NCBI GenBank assembly: GCA_003282865.1
Contig: QBYK01000003.1
Location: 1 to 64,000, forward strand
DNA from: SAR116 cluster bacterium AG-325-I21
GTDB lineage: Bacteria; Pseudomonadota; Alphaproteobacteria; Puniceispirillales; Puniceispirillaceae
Direction: 5' to 3'
DNA: 64,000 nt
The translations under genes were made by a program, and so were the position numbers. Positions 1-10,325 of the stretch are shown here, piece after piece. The notes under the pieces are model-generated. The model was not told the origin of the DNA. It saw only the letters and a list, made by a program, of their open reading frames with translations, and ran no database searches. How positions within the stretch are numbered: position 1 is the stretch's first letter; each line of letters starts with the position of its first letter.

Positions 1-303
1 GGGGTATTACTTTAGAGTATTGGGAAGCCAATTAATTCAAAGTTAAACACTCATGACAGGCCATCCATTACACTTAGTCATTAAACATATTAGCTGGCAC
101 ACCTATGATTCATATTTTGACAGAAAAAGAAAACTTGATAACTTTGTTAAGGACTTCAATAACTCGAATGGGATAAGTTTTGCCGTTTTTGATTTTCAAA
201 AATTGTTGATTTGTCCAGGCAGTTGAGTGGAGTTTAGTCCAACTAAAAATTTGTCAAACTCAAAAGAGTTAATGAACAAGTATGTGCCAACGATAGGTGT
301 ATT

Positions 304-867
304 TTGATTTTCACTAAACACAAAAAACAAGGAGCAGAAGTTGGTAGAGCTATCAAAAAAACCTTATTAAAGGGAACTGAGGCTCATATCACTAAGGAAA
401 ACAATAAATTACCCGCTGCCGCCATAAATGATCGATACATTATCGGTTTTATAATTTACTTTTCAGCTATGTCGATAGATATGGTCTTTAAGGGCGCTTT
501 TTGGAAGAGTAAAAAACGAATGGAATTTCTTATTGAGTGTTGGCAAGAGGTCGGCATGCCAATGAATAATATTCACGATTTTTTAAAAGTAATGGGCGAT
601 CCCATTATGGAAGATATTTGGGATAAGGATGGACAATATTCCCAAGGGAAAAATGCCGCTGCACTTGTCCTTACCTCCGCATACGGGGTCTTAAATCGCG
701 AAGAATTGCAAAATGATATAATTGTCTCGGCTCAAAAAATAGCAAAAAAAAGGATTCAAAATAGTGCTGAAATTAACTCGGATCTTTTTGAGAACTCTGC
801 TTTGTCAGCAGCCATTTGTGAAGTCACAATTCAACGCCACATGAAAAAATATTACTCAGACCTTTAA
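304..867 (+). CDS. hypothetical protein (187 aa, no family recognised)
   Basis: Open 187-codon frame in an AT-rich region. The composition is protein-like, but I recognise no motif. Confidence 0.5.
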   Translation: MIFTKHKKQGAEVGRAIKKTLLKGTEAHITKENNKLPAAAINDRYIIGFIIYFSAMSIDMVFKGAFWKSKKRMEFLIECWQEVGMPMNNIHDFLKVMGDPIMEDIWDKDGQYSQGKNAAALVLTSAYGVLNREELQNDIIVSAQKIAKKRIQNSAEINSDLFENSALSAAICEVTIQRHMKKYYSDL

Positions 868-1220
868 ATAATTATGAGTTTCGCAATGAAGCGATAAACT
901 GTGAGATTAAGATGTCGCTTTCCAAAAAATTTTAGATCTTTTGATGATTTTGTTTATGTTATTGACCGGGCGTAAGCCAGTTCATGACAGGCAACGTCAA
1001 TCGTAGAAATGACATTTGGTAAGGACTAGAACGCCACTTTGGTCGGGGTGACCCTTCTGACAGGTTCCAATACGGTTAAGGTTATTAGGGAAAGTGTCTC
1101 AGATTTGCCTATGCTAATCCCCGTAATACAAAATTTTCAGCTACTTAAATCTAGATTTTTGTATGTTGTCCCAGACAATGCCTGGGACACAACAACGCCA
1201 TTGAAAATCGCATGAGGATA

Positions 1221-2399
1221 TCAACTACCAACACGTTTAATTAACAAGACACCCATTGGCTTATTGTTGATATTTCTGACAGGCTCAGTCGTTGGGCCAA
1301 AAGCAACGGTCTCAATTCCAAAGTTATCCCGGACCACAGCTCGCGCGCGGATTTTCATTCCCACAAGACGCTGGTTCAATAACACTCTGTCTGCGTTTGC
1401 AGGTAGAGATATTAGATCCCAAGTCTGGCCATCAATTGATGCTTCCCAAAATAAATTAATACTTTCAATGCCGTCGTAGTCCGAGAGACTGCTTGTACTT
1501 GCAACAAGCTCGCTTCCTTCAACAGCCTTGCCTCGCATGATCAAATCACCCTCGAGGGGGTTGTCAACATTTGCAATTACTTCACTGGGCTCGGTAACAA
1601 GTTTCTCACGAGTGCCAAAACCGTCGATATAACTAATTGAGGCGCGATAACTATAGCCCACGTCAGCTTGGAGGATCCGGAAACCCTGCGCCATTTTATC
1701 GCTGATAGTTTCCCAATCTGTTTTTGTTTTTGACCTTTGCCAGGCGTAACTTATGGCGCCTATGCCGTCTTCGTCGTTTACTCTACTTGTGTCTATAGTA
1801 AAACTCGAGCCCTCTCGGGCATCTCCGACTATTGCGGGCAACCCAACCGGAGTATCGTTCACGTTTTCGACGGCCAAGGAGGATGGACTATTGATTAACT
1901 CAGGATTACCTTGGCCATCTATGTAAGACACCTGTACACGTAGATATTTTCCAACCTGTTGATCTCTCGGCGTGAAAGCCTCGGAAACTGCCCCCGGTAT
2001 CACCATCCAGTCATCGCCGTTCTCAGATATCTGCCATTGTAATTGCACTTCACCAAGTCCGTCCCCGTCGCGTAACTGAGAACTATCGATAACTAACTTT
2101 TCGTCCTCTATTGCCCGAAAACCTGTTGGCGAGCGGACTTGATTATTTGCTTGCGCCTGTTGGACTTTTTTGGATTTGGCTGATGAAGCCTTCGTAATCT
2201 TTTTTGCAACCTTTTTCGCTGCCAATGATCTGGCTTTGGACGCGTTCAAGGCCTCGGTTGCGGCCGTCGCAGTGCTAGATTTCGTGTTTTCAGACGGGTC
2301 TACCACAGCAGGCAAGTCTGTTGGTACGCCGCCAGCAAACGCTAAAGTTGAAAAGCTCAACATGCTTGGAATGATCATCCACCTCATTGGCTTAAGCAT
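1221..2399 (-). CDS. secreted protein with three tandem Ig/cadherin-like repeats
   Basis: N-terminal signal peptide (MIIPSMLSFSTLAFAGG), a Lys/Ala-rich linker, then three ~90 aa repeats with (D/N)xxDG(I/L)..., a W, and YIDG(Q/F)G. Confidence 0.75.
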   Translation of the reverse strand: MLKPMRWMIIPSMLSFSTLAFAGGVPTDLPAVVDPSENTKSSTATAATEALNASKARSLAAKKVAKKITKASSAKSKKVQQAQANNQVRSPTGFRAIEDEKLVIDSSQLRDGDGLGEVQLQWQISENGDDWMVIPGAVSEAFTPRDQQVGKYLRVQVSYIDGQGNPELINSPSSLAVENVNDTPVGLPAIVGDAREGSSFTIDTSRVNDEDGIGAISYAWQRSKTKTDWETISDKMAQGFRILQADVGYSYRASISYIDGFGTREKLVTEPSEVIANVDNPLEGDLIMRGKAVEGSELVASTSSLSDYDGIESINLFWEASIDGQTWDLISLPANADRVLLNQRLVGMKIRARAVVRDNFGIETVAFGPTTEPVRNINNKPMGVLLIKRVGS

Positions 2400-2616
2400 A
2401 ATTGCGGGCTCCCTATATTTTGCTCAATGCAGTTGTTGTATGTTTGAAATCCAAAATCCGTAAACAAATACAACAAAATTATCCAAAATCAAATTTACCG
2501 GCGATAACGGATACAAATGTCATCCAAACTCAATTAAAAATCAATAAAAAACCAAAAAGTGACTCAATTCTTGAACTTGGATACGACTAAAATCCGCAAA
2601 GATAGAGTTTTTATGG

Positions 2617-2898
2617 TCATTCAAATGTAAACCGTGCCTTTTTTCCTGTATTCTTACATTGAGGTAATTCTCTTAGATTGAGAAATCGAGGAAATAGATT
2701 TCTTATGGACTTGACCCTTTGATTGGGCGTTTCTGAAAATCGCCGCTGTATGCCAAATGCTGATAATAAAACAGTTTTTCCAGTTGTCTCTGATTTCAAA
2801 TGGTAGTGATGTATACCGCTTAATAGCACCCTTGACAATTTGGCAGATTTTTCGCCGGTATTTTTGTCAAAAAAAATAAACTTGATCATCAAAACCAA
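2617..2898 (-). CDS. possible small hypothetical protein
   Basis: 93-codon ORF in an AT-rich intergenic region. No motif and no clear RBS. Confidence 0.2.
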   Translation of the reverse strand: MVLMIKFIFFDKNTGEKSAKLSRVLLSGIHHYHLKSETTGKTVLLSAFGIQRRFSETPNQRVKSIRNLFPRFLNLRELPQCKNTGKKARFTFE

Positions 2899-3611
2899 TT
2901 TTTTTTAAAGTCACTGTGAAACCTCGTCAAATCGTTGACTGGACTTTTTTACGTGAGCTTGTGACCTAAAAGATTTAAAATTTTATAAATTTTAAGTTTT
3001 TATTTCAAGCAAAAATTAAACAGCCAAGTCCCACCTTATTTAGGATTACAAGGATTAGCTTTTCTACGCCAGGTTTGTTGTGCTGGGAAGATGGGTAGAC
3101 AGTTTGCTAGAACACGGTTTGAGTAAATGGTTAGGAAACAAATTAAATCATATTTATTTGTTGTTTCACACAGTGACAACTTTCCTAAAGCCTCTCTCCA
3201 AAAATGAATATTATTCAATTATGGGTGGAGTATACGATAAAATTAGAATTATGTTCAGTTTTTTCTTTGTTGACGGGCAAACATTCAACTACACGGGACT
3301 CTAAGAGAACCAGCTATACCATATCAAAAATGCGCACAATTAAGGCACTGAGGCACCGACAAACAAATGAGGAAATTTATGCATTCAAAGGGTATTAACT
3401 TCATCAAAGAAAAAGCGCCTTTTTTGGCGAAATGGCTGGGGCAATCAAGTGGTCGATTCATGCATCACTTTAAATTTTCGAACAATTATCGAAAAAAGTA
3501 CGATTTAAGGACCTAAAAATGGTGCATAAGGATACTATTTCACCCAACCGCCCACCTCATTAATGACTGAGAACATTGCGTCGTATTAATTGAAGCTGAA
3601 GCGAGGAAAAA

Positions 3612-5411
3612 ATGCCTGACGATAATTTAAAAATTGTTGAGGTTCTCTCCAGAGCAAAATCTATAGCTGTTGTGGGTGCGAGTGACGATTGGAAAAGGCC
3701 TTCATTCTATGTAATGAAATATCTCCAGAAACAGGGCTATCGCATCTTACCAATCAACCCTAGGTTAGCCGGCAAATCAATACTTGGTGAGACTGTTTAC
3801 AAAAAAATTAGCGAAGTTCCGCACCCTATCGACATTGTAGATGTGTTTAGACCGCCCAAAGAATGTCTGGAAATAGCGGAGAATGCTGTTGCAATAGGTG
3901 CCTCCTGCCTTTGGATGCAAATTGGGATTAATAGTGAGGAGGCGGCCTCAATTGCTGAGGCTGCTGGTTTAGCAGTAATTATGAACAGATGCCCAAAAAT
4001 TGAACACTCACGGTTGTCCGGTCTTCTTGGAAATGGTGGGTTTGTTTCTGGTCTATTGTCAGCAAGACGTCAAACTGTCCAGAATCCACCTCGCCCGCTC
4101 CGCAATGGCGGATATATTGAATCAAATAATCCAGAGACGCTCGCGGTGCATGCCGGAACACGCCCTGATGGTGCTACCGGGGCTCGGATTACGCCTCTGT
4201 ATCAAACGGCGTCCTTTACCTTTGACGATGCAGACCATGCGGCTAGCCTGTATGATTTGCAGGAGCCAGGTAATGTCTATGGTCGGCTGTCCAACCCCAC
4301 AACTGCGGCCTTAGAACAAAAAATTGCTTCTTTGGACGGGGCTTTGGGGGCTTGTTGCGTTGCCTCTGGACATGCCGCTCAGCTGGTGGCGCTTTATCCA
4401 CTGATGGCACCAGGTCGTAAAATAGTGGCTAGCAAACAATTATACGGTGGCTCGATAACTCAATTTACCCAAACATTTAAGAATTTTGGGTGGGAAGCTG
4501 AGCTAGTTGATATTCACGATCTCAACGCAGTCGAGAGAGCAATATTGGAACCTGAAGTTGCTGTATTGTTTGCCGAGAGTCTCGCAAATCCAGATGGCAC
4601 AATCACTGATATAGAGGCCTTATCAAAACTGGCTAATGGCGCACAGATTCCACTTCTAATAGATAATACTATGGCTACTAGTGTCATGTGTAAGCCTGGC
4701 GTATTTGGCGCAGATGTTGTTTTATATTCAACCACAAAATTCATGTCTGGGCACGGGAATGCATTGGGTGGCGCGGTCGTCGATATGGGTAGCTTTGACT
4801 GGATGAGTGCACGCCACTCATCTCTTTTGACGGATCCTAACCCTGCTTATCATGGTATTAGATTCGCTGAGACATTCGGTAAGCTCAGTTATATCACGTT
4901 TTGTCATGCGAGCGTGCTACGTGATCTTGGGCCAACTATGGCGCCAATGAATGCCTTCTTAACATTAACTGGCATTGAAACTTTGCCACTTAGAATGCGC
5001 CAACATAATGAAAATGCTGCAAAGGTTGCACATTTTTTAAGAGATCATAAGGCAGTCGCTGATGTTTCATGGGCTGGATTTTCAGATAGCCCGTACTACG
5101 AACTTGCTAAAAAATACCTAGCTTTTGGGGCTGGATCGGTATTCACCTTTGTGGTTAAGGATGGTTACTACGCGGGACAAAAATTGGTTGAGAATTGTAA
5201 TTTGCTCTCTCATCTCGCAAATATTGGCGATACGAGAAGTTTAATTATTCACCCCGCAAGCACTATCCATCGCCAATTAACTGATACTCAGAGGGAACAA
5301 GCTGGCATTGGAGCGGGAACAATTCGGGTGTCTATTGGAATTGAGAATCCCAATGATATTATCGCGGATCTTGAGGGTGCACTCGAAGTCGCCAGCGGGA
5401 AAAATTTTTAA
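3612..5411 (+). CDS. CoA-binding domain protein fused to O-acetylhomoserine sulfhydrylase (Cys/Met metabolism PLP enzyme)
   Basis: N-terminus SIAVVGASDDWKRPSFYVMKYLQKQGYRILPINP...VDVFRPP is typical of CoA-binding (YccU-like) proteins. The C-terminus has TLAVHAGTRPD...TPLYQTASFTF...GNVYGRLSNPTTAALEQ...STTKFMSGHG, typical of MetY. SD-like gcgagga upstream of the ATG. Confidence 0.9.
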   Translation: MPDDNLKIVEVLSRAKSIAVVGASDDWKRPSFYVMKYLQKQGYRILPINPRLAGKSILGETVYKKISEVPHPIDIVDVFRPPKECLEIAENAVAIGASCLWMQIGINSEEAASIAEAAGLAVIMNRCPKIEHSRLSGLLGNGGFVSGLLSARRQTVQNPPRPLRNGGYIESNNPETLAVHAGTRPDGATGARITPLYQTASFTFDDADHAASLYDLQEPGNVYGRLSNPTTAALEQKIASLDGALGACCVASGHAAQLVALYPLMAPGRKIVASKQLYGGSITQFTQTFKNFGWEAELVDIHDLNAVERAILEPEVAVLFAESLANPDGTITDIEALSKLANGAQIPLLIDNTMATSVMCKPGVFGADVVLYSTTKFMSGHGNALGGAVVDMGSFDWMSARHSSLLTDPNPAYHGIRFAETFGKLSYITFCHASVLRDLGPTMAPMNAFLTLTGIETLPLRMRQHNENAAKVAHFLRDHKAVADVSWAGFSDSPYYELAKKYLAFGAGSVFTFVVKDGYYAGQKLVENCNLLSHLANIGDTRSLIIHPASTIHRQLTDTQREQAGIGAGTIRVSIGIENPNDIIADLEGALEVASGKNF

Positions 5412-5548
5412 ACTCGATTTTACAAAACCGCATTACGTTGTGGTGGCTATTTTGATCGTAATCTTCGGGCCCTCCTTATCATACGCAGTTAATCTTATCA
5501 GCTATTTGCACACGGTTTTATCGGTAATGACAATTTTAAATTTTGTCT

Positions 5549-6742
5549 CTAAATTGCTGCAAACTGTTTACGCATGCGGATAAAAAGCCAAACCAGTATT
5601 GTAAGGTTAAATACGTTCCACAAAATTCCATTCAAAAAAGCTAGTTGATAACTCCCCGATTGATCAAATATCCACCCAGACATCCACCCACCAATAGCCA
5701 TACCAAAGATTGTAAGCATCAACACAATCCCAATTCTCTGGCCAGCTTCGTGAGCTGGCAAAAACTCTCTGACGACTATAGCATATGAGGGAACTATACC
5801 ACCTTGTGATAGCCCAAAGATTGCACTCACAACGTAAAGAGATACCATTCCGTTAAATGGAAGAAATAAAAATAACGAGAGCATCTGTAAAGTTGAGCTA
5901 ATAACAAGGGTATAGTATCCTCCAAGCCGGTCAGCACAGATTCCAAAAGAAATGCGGCTCACGACCCCACACGCAAGCATCAACGAGAGCATTTCAGCCC
6001 CGATCGTAGGCCCATACCCCAACCCCACACAATAAGCGACAATGTGTACTTGGGGCATTGCCATTGCGATACAGCACCCAACACCAGCTAGTCCTAAAAA
6101 AAATTGTAGTTGTTTTCCTGAAATAGCGATTTTAGTTGTTTGGAAGTAATTCTTTATTTCTTTTGGTATGGGCCGAATTTCGGTCGGTTTTTCGCGGAGG
6201 TATAAGGACAATGGAATAACCACGAGAGATATCACTAGTGAGAGGATTAGGTATATATCACGCCAACCGCCGCTCGAGAGAATATTAGCAATAGCTGGAG
6301 ACCAGATTACGCCTGAGAGATAATTGCCGCTCGCAATTATTGCCACTGCTATTCCCCGTTTTTTGGAAAACCAATGAGAGATGTCTGCAATCAGGGGCCC
6401 AAAGCCCGCCGCAGTTCCTAACCCTAAAAAGAAGTGTGAAAATATAATTGAAAATAGGCTACCTGAGAGGGCACAAAATAAGAAATTTGCTGAAATCAGC
6501 AACGACGCAAATATTAGGGATTTTGTTATGCCAAATCGATCAACCAAATAGCCAATAAAATAGTTACCAATGGCAAATCCTAACAGAGTTAGGGTATAGG
6601 GCAAAGTTGCAACTCCGCGACCTGAACTAAACTCTGCCTCGATGGAGGGGAGAACGACAACGACTGACCAGATTCCCACATTGGCCACTAACGCAATTAA
6701 AAGTGCTATCAATAATCGTCGCCATGACTTTCCACTATCCAT
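5549..6742 (-). CDS. MFS transporter
   Basis: About 12 hydrophobic segments; GYLVDRFG and related MFS loop motifs. Confidence 0.85.
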   Translation of the reverse strand: MDSGKSWRRLLIALLIALVANVGIWSVVVVLPSIEAEFSSGRGVATLPYTLTLLGFAIGNYFIGYLVDRFGITKSLIFASLLISANFLFCALSGSLFSIIFSHFFLGLGTAAGFGPLIADISHWFSKKRGIAVAIIASGNYLSGVIWSPAIANILSSGGWRDIYLILSLVISLVVIPLSLYLREKPTEIRPIPKEIKNYFQTTKIAISGKQLQFFLGLAGVGCCIAMAMPQVHIVAYCVGLGYGPTIGAEMLSLMLACGVVSRISFGICADRLGGYYTLVISSTLQMLSLFLFLPFNGMVSLYVVSAIFGLSQGGIVPSYAIVVREFLPAHEAGQRIGIVLMLTIFGMAIGGWMSGWIFDQSGSYQLAFLNGILWNVFNLTILVWLFIRMRKQFAAI

Positions 6743-7132
6743 ATGAATCCATTAATTTTTTAGGTTATCAAAACATCATGCAGATGGATTTAAGGTCTCC
6801 ACAGCCACCTGTTTTTGGAGTCGCCTAAAGCTGAAGGAAAGCAACAAAATACGCTTTTGACAGTCAAAACCACAATTACTTTAATGTCGACAACAAACTG
6901 ATCACGATTCACTGATGCGGTCGCTATTATTATTAATTTAATATGGAGCACCTATGCAATCGATGGAGTCAGTCATCGGCTAGCCTTCATCGGTTTAGGT
7001 CGCTCACAATAAAAGATTCTTTCAGGGAGTGATGTGTTTTTTGCATTGATATTGGAAATTTATAAACCTATTACGCGGTGAATGCTTGACATAATTTTGT
7101 GGAGTAAATAACGGTTCGGCATTAAACGATTT

Positions 7133-7160
7133 TTGCTCACATCTGAAAAATGATTATAGT
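7133..7160 (+). promoter_or_regulatory. candidate sigma70 promoter of the MMPL gene
   Basis: TTGCTC-16 nt-TATAGT about 55 bp upstream of the ATG at 7215. By-eye match only. Confidence 0.3.
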
Positions 7161-7214
7161 TATTTTGTTGCCCAGCCCAATCCGGAATCTAATGCAGCGC
7201 CTGGAGTTTATCAA

Positions 7215-10200
7215 ATGAATCGTCTTGCTGATTTTGTTGTTAATCACCGTATCAAAGTTGCAATTATAACAATATTGATGGCTGTTACTGTCTTTGCTGG
7301 CATTCCGAATCTGAGGCTCGATACTGATGGTCGGGTATTCATGGCGAGTGATAATCCGGACAAAATCTTACTTGATAAATTCGAACAGGAATTTGCCAAA
7401 GACGATAACCTGGCGATCGTTGTTGTGCCTAAAAACGGTGATGTCTTTACGCCACAAACACTTGGCGCCATTGGGGAGCTTACTGAAGATTTGTGGAACT
7501 TACCCTACGTTAGGCTTGTTAATTCGATCACAAGGTTCCAAAACACCTACGCGGACGGGGATATGATGGTGGTAGAGGATTTGGTTCCTAATCCATCGAT
7601 CGTGACAGAAAGGGAAGCAACTGCAGCTAAAAAAGTTGCTTTGAACCGGATTGAGATACGTAACAGCCTCATTAATGATGATGCTACAGCGACTGCCATT
7701 TCAGTTATATTTCGCCTTCCCGGAATTGATTTAGCTTCAGAAATTCCAAATATCAGCGCTGAAGCTGAGCCTCTGCTTGAACGGTATAGAGCAGAATATC
7801 CAGCAATAACATTCAAGGCCAGTGGATCAGTAGCTATAAGCCAGGCTTTCGCTACAGCTAGCCAAAAGGATGGTGGCACGCTCACACCAGCAATGCTTAT
7901 TGCAATGCTAGTGATCGTTGGGGTGTTGCTTCGCTCGGCCACTGGGTCATTACTGATCCTGTTGCTTGCCACACTGTCTGCCCTTGTTTCGCTTGGGGCG
8001 CTTGGCTGGACAGGTATTCCAATTAATTCTGCCACTGCAGTGGCTCCACTAATGGTTGTTACTCTTGCGGTTGCCAGCAGTGTGCATGTGTTGTCCTCGA
8101 TCAGACAGACCATGCAGAAAACGGCTGACCGCACGATCTGGGCACGACACGCAATCACTGATCATGGGCTCGGCATCACTGTGGCGGTGTTTACTACCGC
8201 AATCGGTTTCCTGTCCTTAAACTTCTCAATCTCACCTCCATTTCGCCAACTTGGTAATATGGTTGCCGTTGGCATGATTGGCGTATGGGTGTTTACAATT
8301 TTTCTTCTCCCTGGATTGATTTGCTGGCTACCAATAAAACAGAATCGAAAGCCGGCGTCAGTTGACGGATTTATGGTTGCGATTGGTGAATTCGTAATCC
8401 GAAATCAAAAGCGGCTTCTTCTGGGTGTTCCGGTGATCATCATTGGTTTTGCTGCCGGCATCTCACATATCAAGCTCGAAGACGATTTTTTACGCTATTT
8501 TGATGAGAGTTTTGAGACGCGGCAGGCAACCGATCTATACGAAACTGAACTTGGCGGGTTGAATGTTTTGGAATACTCCGTTGATACAGGCATTGAGAGT
8601 GGTATCAACTCAGTAGCGTATCTAAAAAAACTCGAAGATCTGTCGGATTTCCTCCGCGCGCAGCCTGAAGTTAGTCACATACGCTCGCTTAGTGACACGA
8701 TCAAGCGATTAAACATGAACATGAATGCCGATGATCCGGCATTCTACCGCATTCCAGACACTGATGAAGAGGCATCGCAGTTTTTATTCCTTTATGAATT
8801 GTCGCTTGGATATGGAATGGACCTTACCGACCAGATCAATGTTGATCGGTCATCAACCCGGGTGTCAGCTTTTGTTGGCTACGCTACTACGCGCCAGTTG
8901 TTGGCATTGGATGATAAAATTCAACATTGGTTTGATGAGAACGCACCGGAGTTGAAAAGCCCGGTTACAGGCCAAACGCATGTCTATACTATGATTTCAG
9001 CACGTGACGTTCCCTCAATGTTGAAGGGTACTACTTTAGCGCTAATATTTATCTCCTTCGTCATCTTCCTTGTGCTTCGTAACTTAAAGTTAGGACTGAT
9101 ATCGCTGGTGCCAAACCTGTTGCCAGCAATAATGGGCTTTGGATTGTGGGGTTATTCGGTTGGTAGCGTAACGCTAGCAGTATCAATCGTTGTGGCAATG
9201 ACCCTTGGAATTGTTGTCGATGACACAGTGCATTTTATGCTAAAATACGCTAACGCGCGCAAACGAGGAGAAAGTGCAGAGGACAGCGTGCGCCATGCCT
9301 TTCGGTCGGTCGGCATGGCTTTAACCGTTACCTCGCTCGGTCTTGTTGTTGGCTTTATCGTTCTTGGGCAGTCCGGTTTTGCAGTAAATAGGGATATGGC
9401 GCGACTGACGGCGATTACACTTGCCTTTGCTATCTTAGTTGATTTTTTCTTCCTTCCGCCACTTCTGATTTTCTTAGACAGGGTAAAAACCATGAAGAGC
9501 AATGCCACTACATCCGCCTCACTGACGCTCCTATTTTGTTTTGCTGCTATGCTTTTGGTTATGCAATCTCCTAAATCAGCCAACGCTTCAAACGAAAAGG
9601 GCATTGCAATCGCTACCGAGGTTGACAACCGCGACAAGGGTTGGCGTGACGTCACTGTCGAGGGGAAAATGACCCTTAAGAACAAGGCAGGTAAGGAGTC
9701 AATTCGTCAGTTCCGTTCAACCATTTTGGAAGCAAGTAGCGCTGGCGAAGGGGACAAGTCAATCATTACGTTTTCAAAACCACGCGATGTCAGGGGTACA
9801 GCTTTGCTGACGCATTCCAAGATTGAACCCGATGATGACCTTCAATGGATTTTTTTGCCAGCTGTGAAGAGAGTAAAGAGAATTTCCTCGTCAAACCGCA
9901 CAGGCAAATTTGTTTCCTCAGAATTTTCCTATGAGGATCTGGGATCTGAAGAAGTAGCCGACAATGACCACACCTGGATTGAAGATAGGGCATGCCTGCA
10001 TGATGCGAAGACAATTTGCACGGTTGTGGAGAGCCGTCCAAAAAACAAAAAATCAGGCTATTCAAAGCGGATTTCGTTCATTGATCTTGATGAATACCGA
10101 GTACACCAGATCGATTTTTATAATCGACGTGGTGATCTAGAAAAAACATTGAAATTTCGTGAGTTTCGTCGGTATGAGAGTCGTTTTTGGCGTGCTCATG

Positions 10201-10325
10201 TGATGATTATGGTCAACCTACAGACAGGCAAATCAACACGTCTTTCCTGGGATGAGTACAGGTTTAACAGCGGCCTAACCCCGCGTGACTTTACTCCTCA
10301 GGGGCTTCCCAAAGCCAGCCGATGA
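7215..10325 (+). CDS. MMPL/RND-family permease fused to LolA-like outer-membrane lipoprotein-sorting domain
   Basis: MMPL features: two TM bundles and VVAMTLGIVVDDTVHFMLKYANAR. After ~9492 there is a signal-peptide-like segment (MKSNATTSASLTLLFCFAAMLLVMQSPKSANA) and a domain with DLQWIFLPAVKRVKRISSSNRTGKFVSSEFSYEDL, typical of periplasmic lipoprotein-sorting proteins. Confidence 0.88.
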   Translation: MNRLADFVVNHRIKVAIITILMAVTVFAGIPNLRLDTDGRVFMASDNPDKILLDKFEQEFAKDDNLAIVVVPKNGDVFTPQTLGAIGELTEDLWNLPYVRLVNSITRFQNTYADGDMMVVEDLVPNPSIVTEREATAAKKVALNRIEIRNSLINDDATATAISVIFRLPGIDLASEIPNISAEAEPLLERYRAEYPAITFKASGSVAISQAFATASQKDGGTLTPAMLIAMLVIVGVLLRSATGSLLILLLATLSALVSLGALGWTGIPINSATAVAPLMVVTLAVASSVHVLSSIRQTMQKTADRTIWARHAITDHGLGITVAVFTTAIGFLSLNFSISPPFRQLGNMVAVGMIGVWVFTIFLLPGLICWLPIKQNRKPASVDGFMVAIGEFVIRNQKRLLLGVPVIIIGFAAGISHIKLEDDFLRYFDESFETRQATDLYETELGGLNVLEYSVDTGIESGINSVAYLKKLEDLSDFLRAQPEVSHIRSLSDTIKRLNMNMNADDPAFYRIPDTDEEASQFLFLYELSLGYGMDLTDQINVDRSSTRVSAFVGYATTRQLLALDDKIQHWFDENAPELKSPVTGQTHVYTMISARDVPSMLKGTTLALIFISFVIFLVLRNLKLGLISLVPNLLPAIMGFGLWGYSVGSVTLAVSIVVAMTLGIVVDDTVHFMLKYANARKRGESAEDSVRHAFRSVGMALTVTSLGLVVGFIVLGQSGFAVNRDMARLTAITLAFAILVDFFFLPPLLIFLDRVKTMKSNATTSASLTLLFCFAAMLLVMQSPKSANASNEKGIAIATEVDNRDKGWRDVTVEGKMTLKNKAGKESIRQFRSTILEASSAGEGDKSIITFSKPRDVRGTALLTHSKIEPDDDLQWIFLPAVKRVKRISSSNRTGKFVSSEFSYEDLGSEEVADNDHTWIEDRACLHDAKTICTVVESRPKNKKSGYSKRISFIDLDEYRVHQIDFYNRRGDLEKTLKFREFRRYESRFWRAHVMIMVNLQTGKSTRLSWDEYRFNSGLTPRDFTPQGLPKASR

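Noticed and set aside
1165-1192. Hairpin TGTCCCAG-ACAATGC-CTGGGACA as terminator
   Set aside because: The stem is perfect, but no T run follows on either strand.
2402-3398. Several 60-75 codon ORFs in the AT-rich intergenic region
   Set aside because: Short, overlapping, no motifs or convincing RBS; expected by chance.
3300-3611. SAM-II-type riboswitch upstream of the MetY fusion
   Set aside because: Fragments such as gatttaagg and ctaaaaatgg are suggestive, but I could not form the expected stem and pseudoknot.
7547-8158. 203-codon minus-strand ORF (also 9152..9685 and similar)
   Set aside because: Antisense shadow of the MMPL gene; low-complexity Ser/Ala/Thr translation without motifs.
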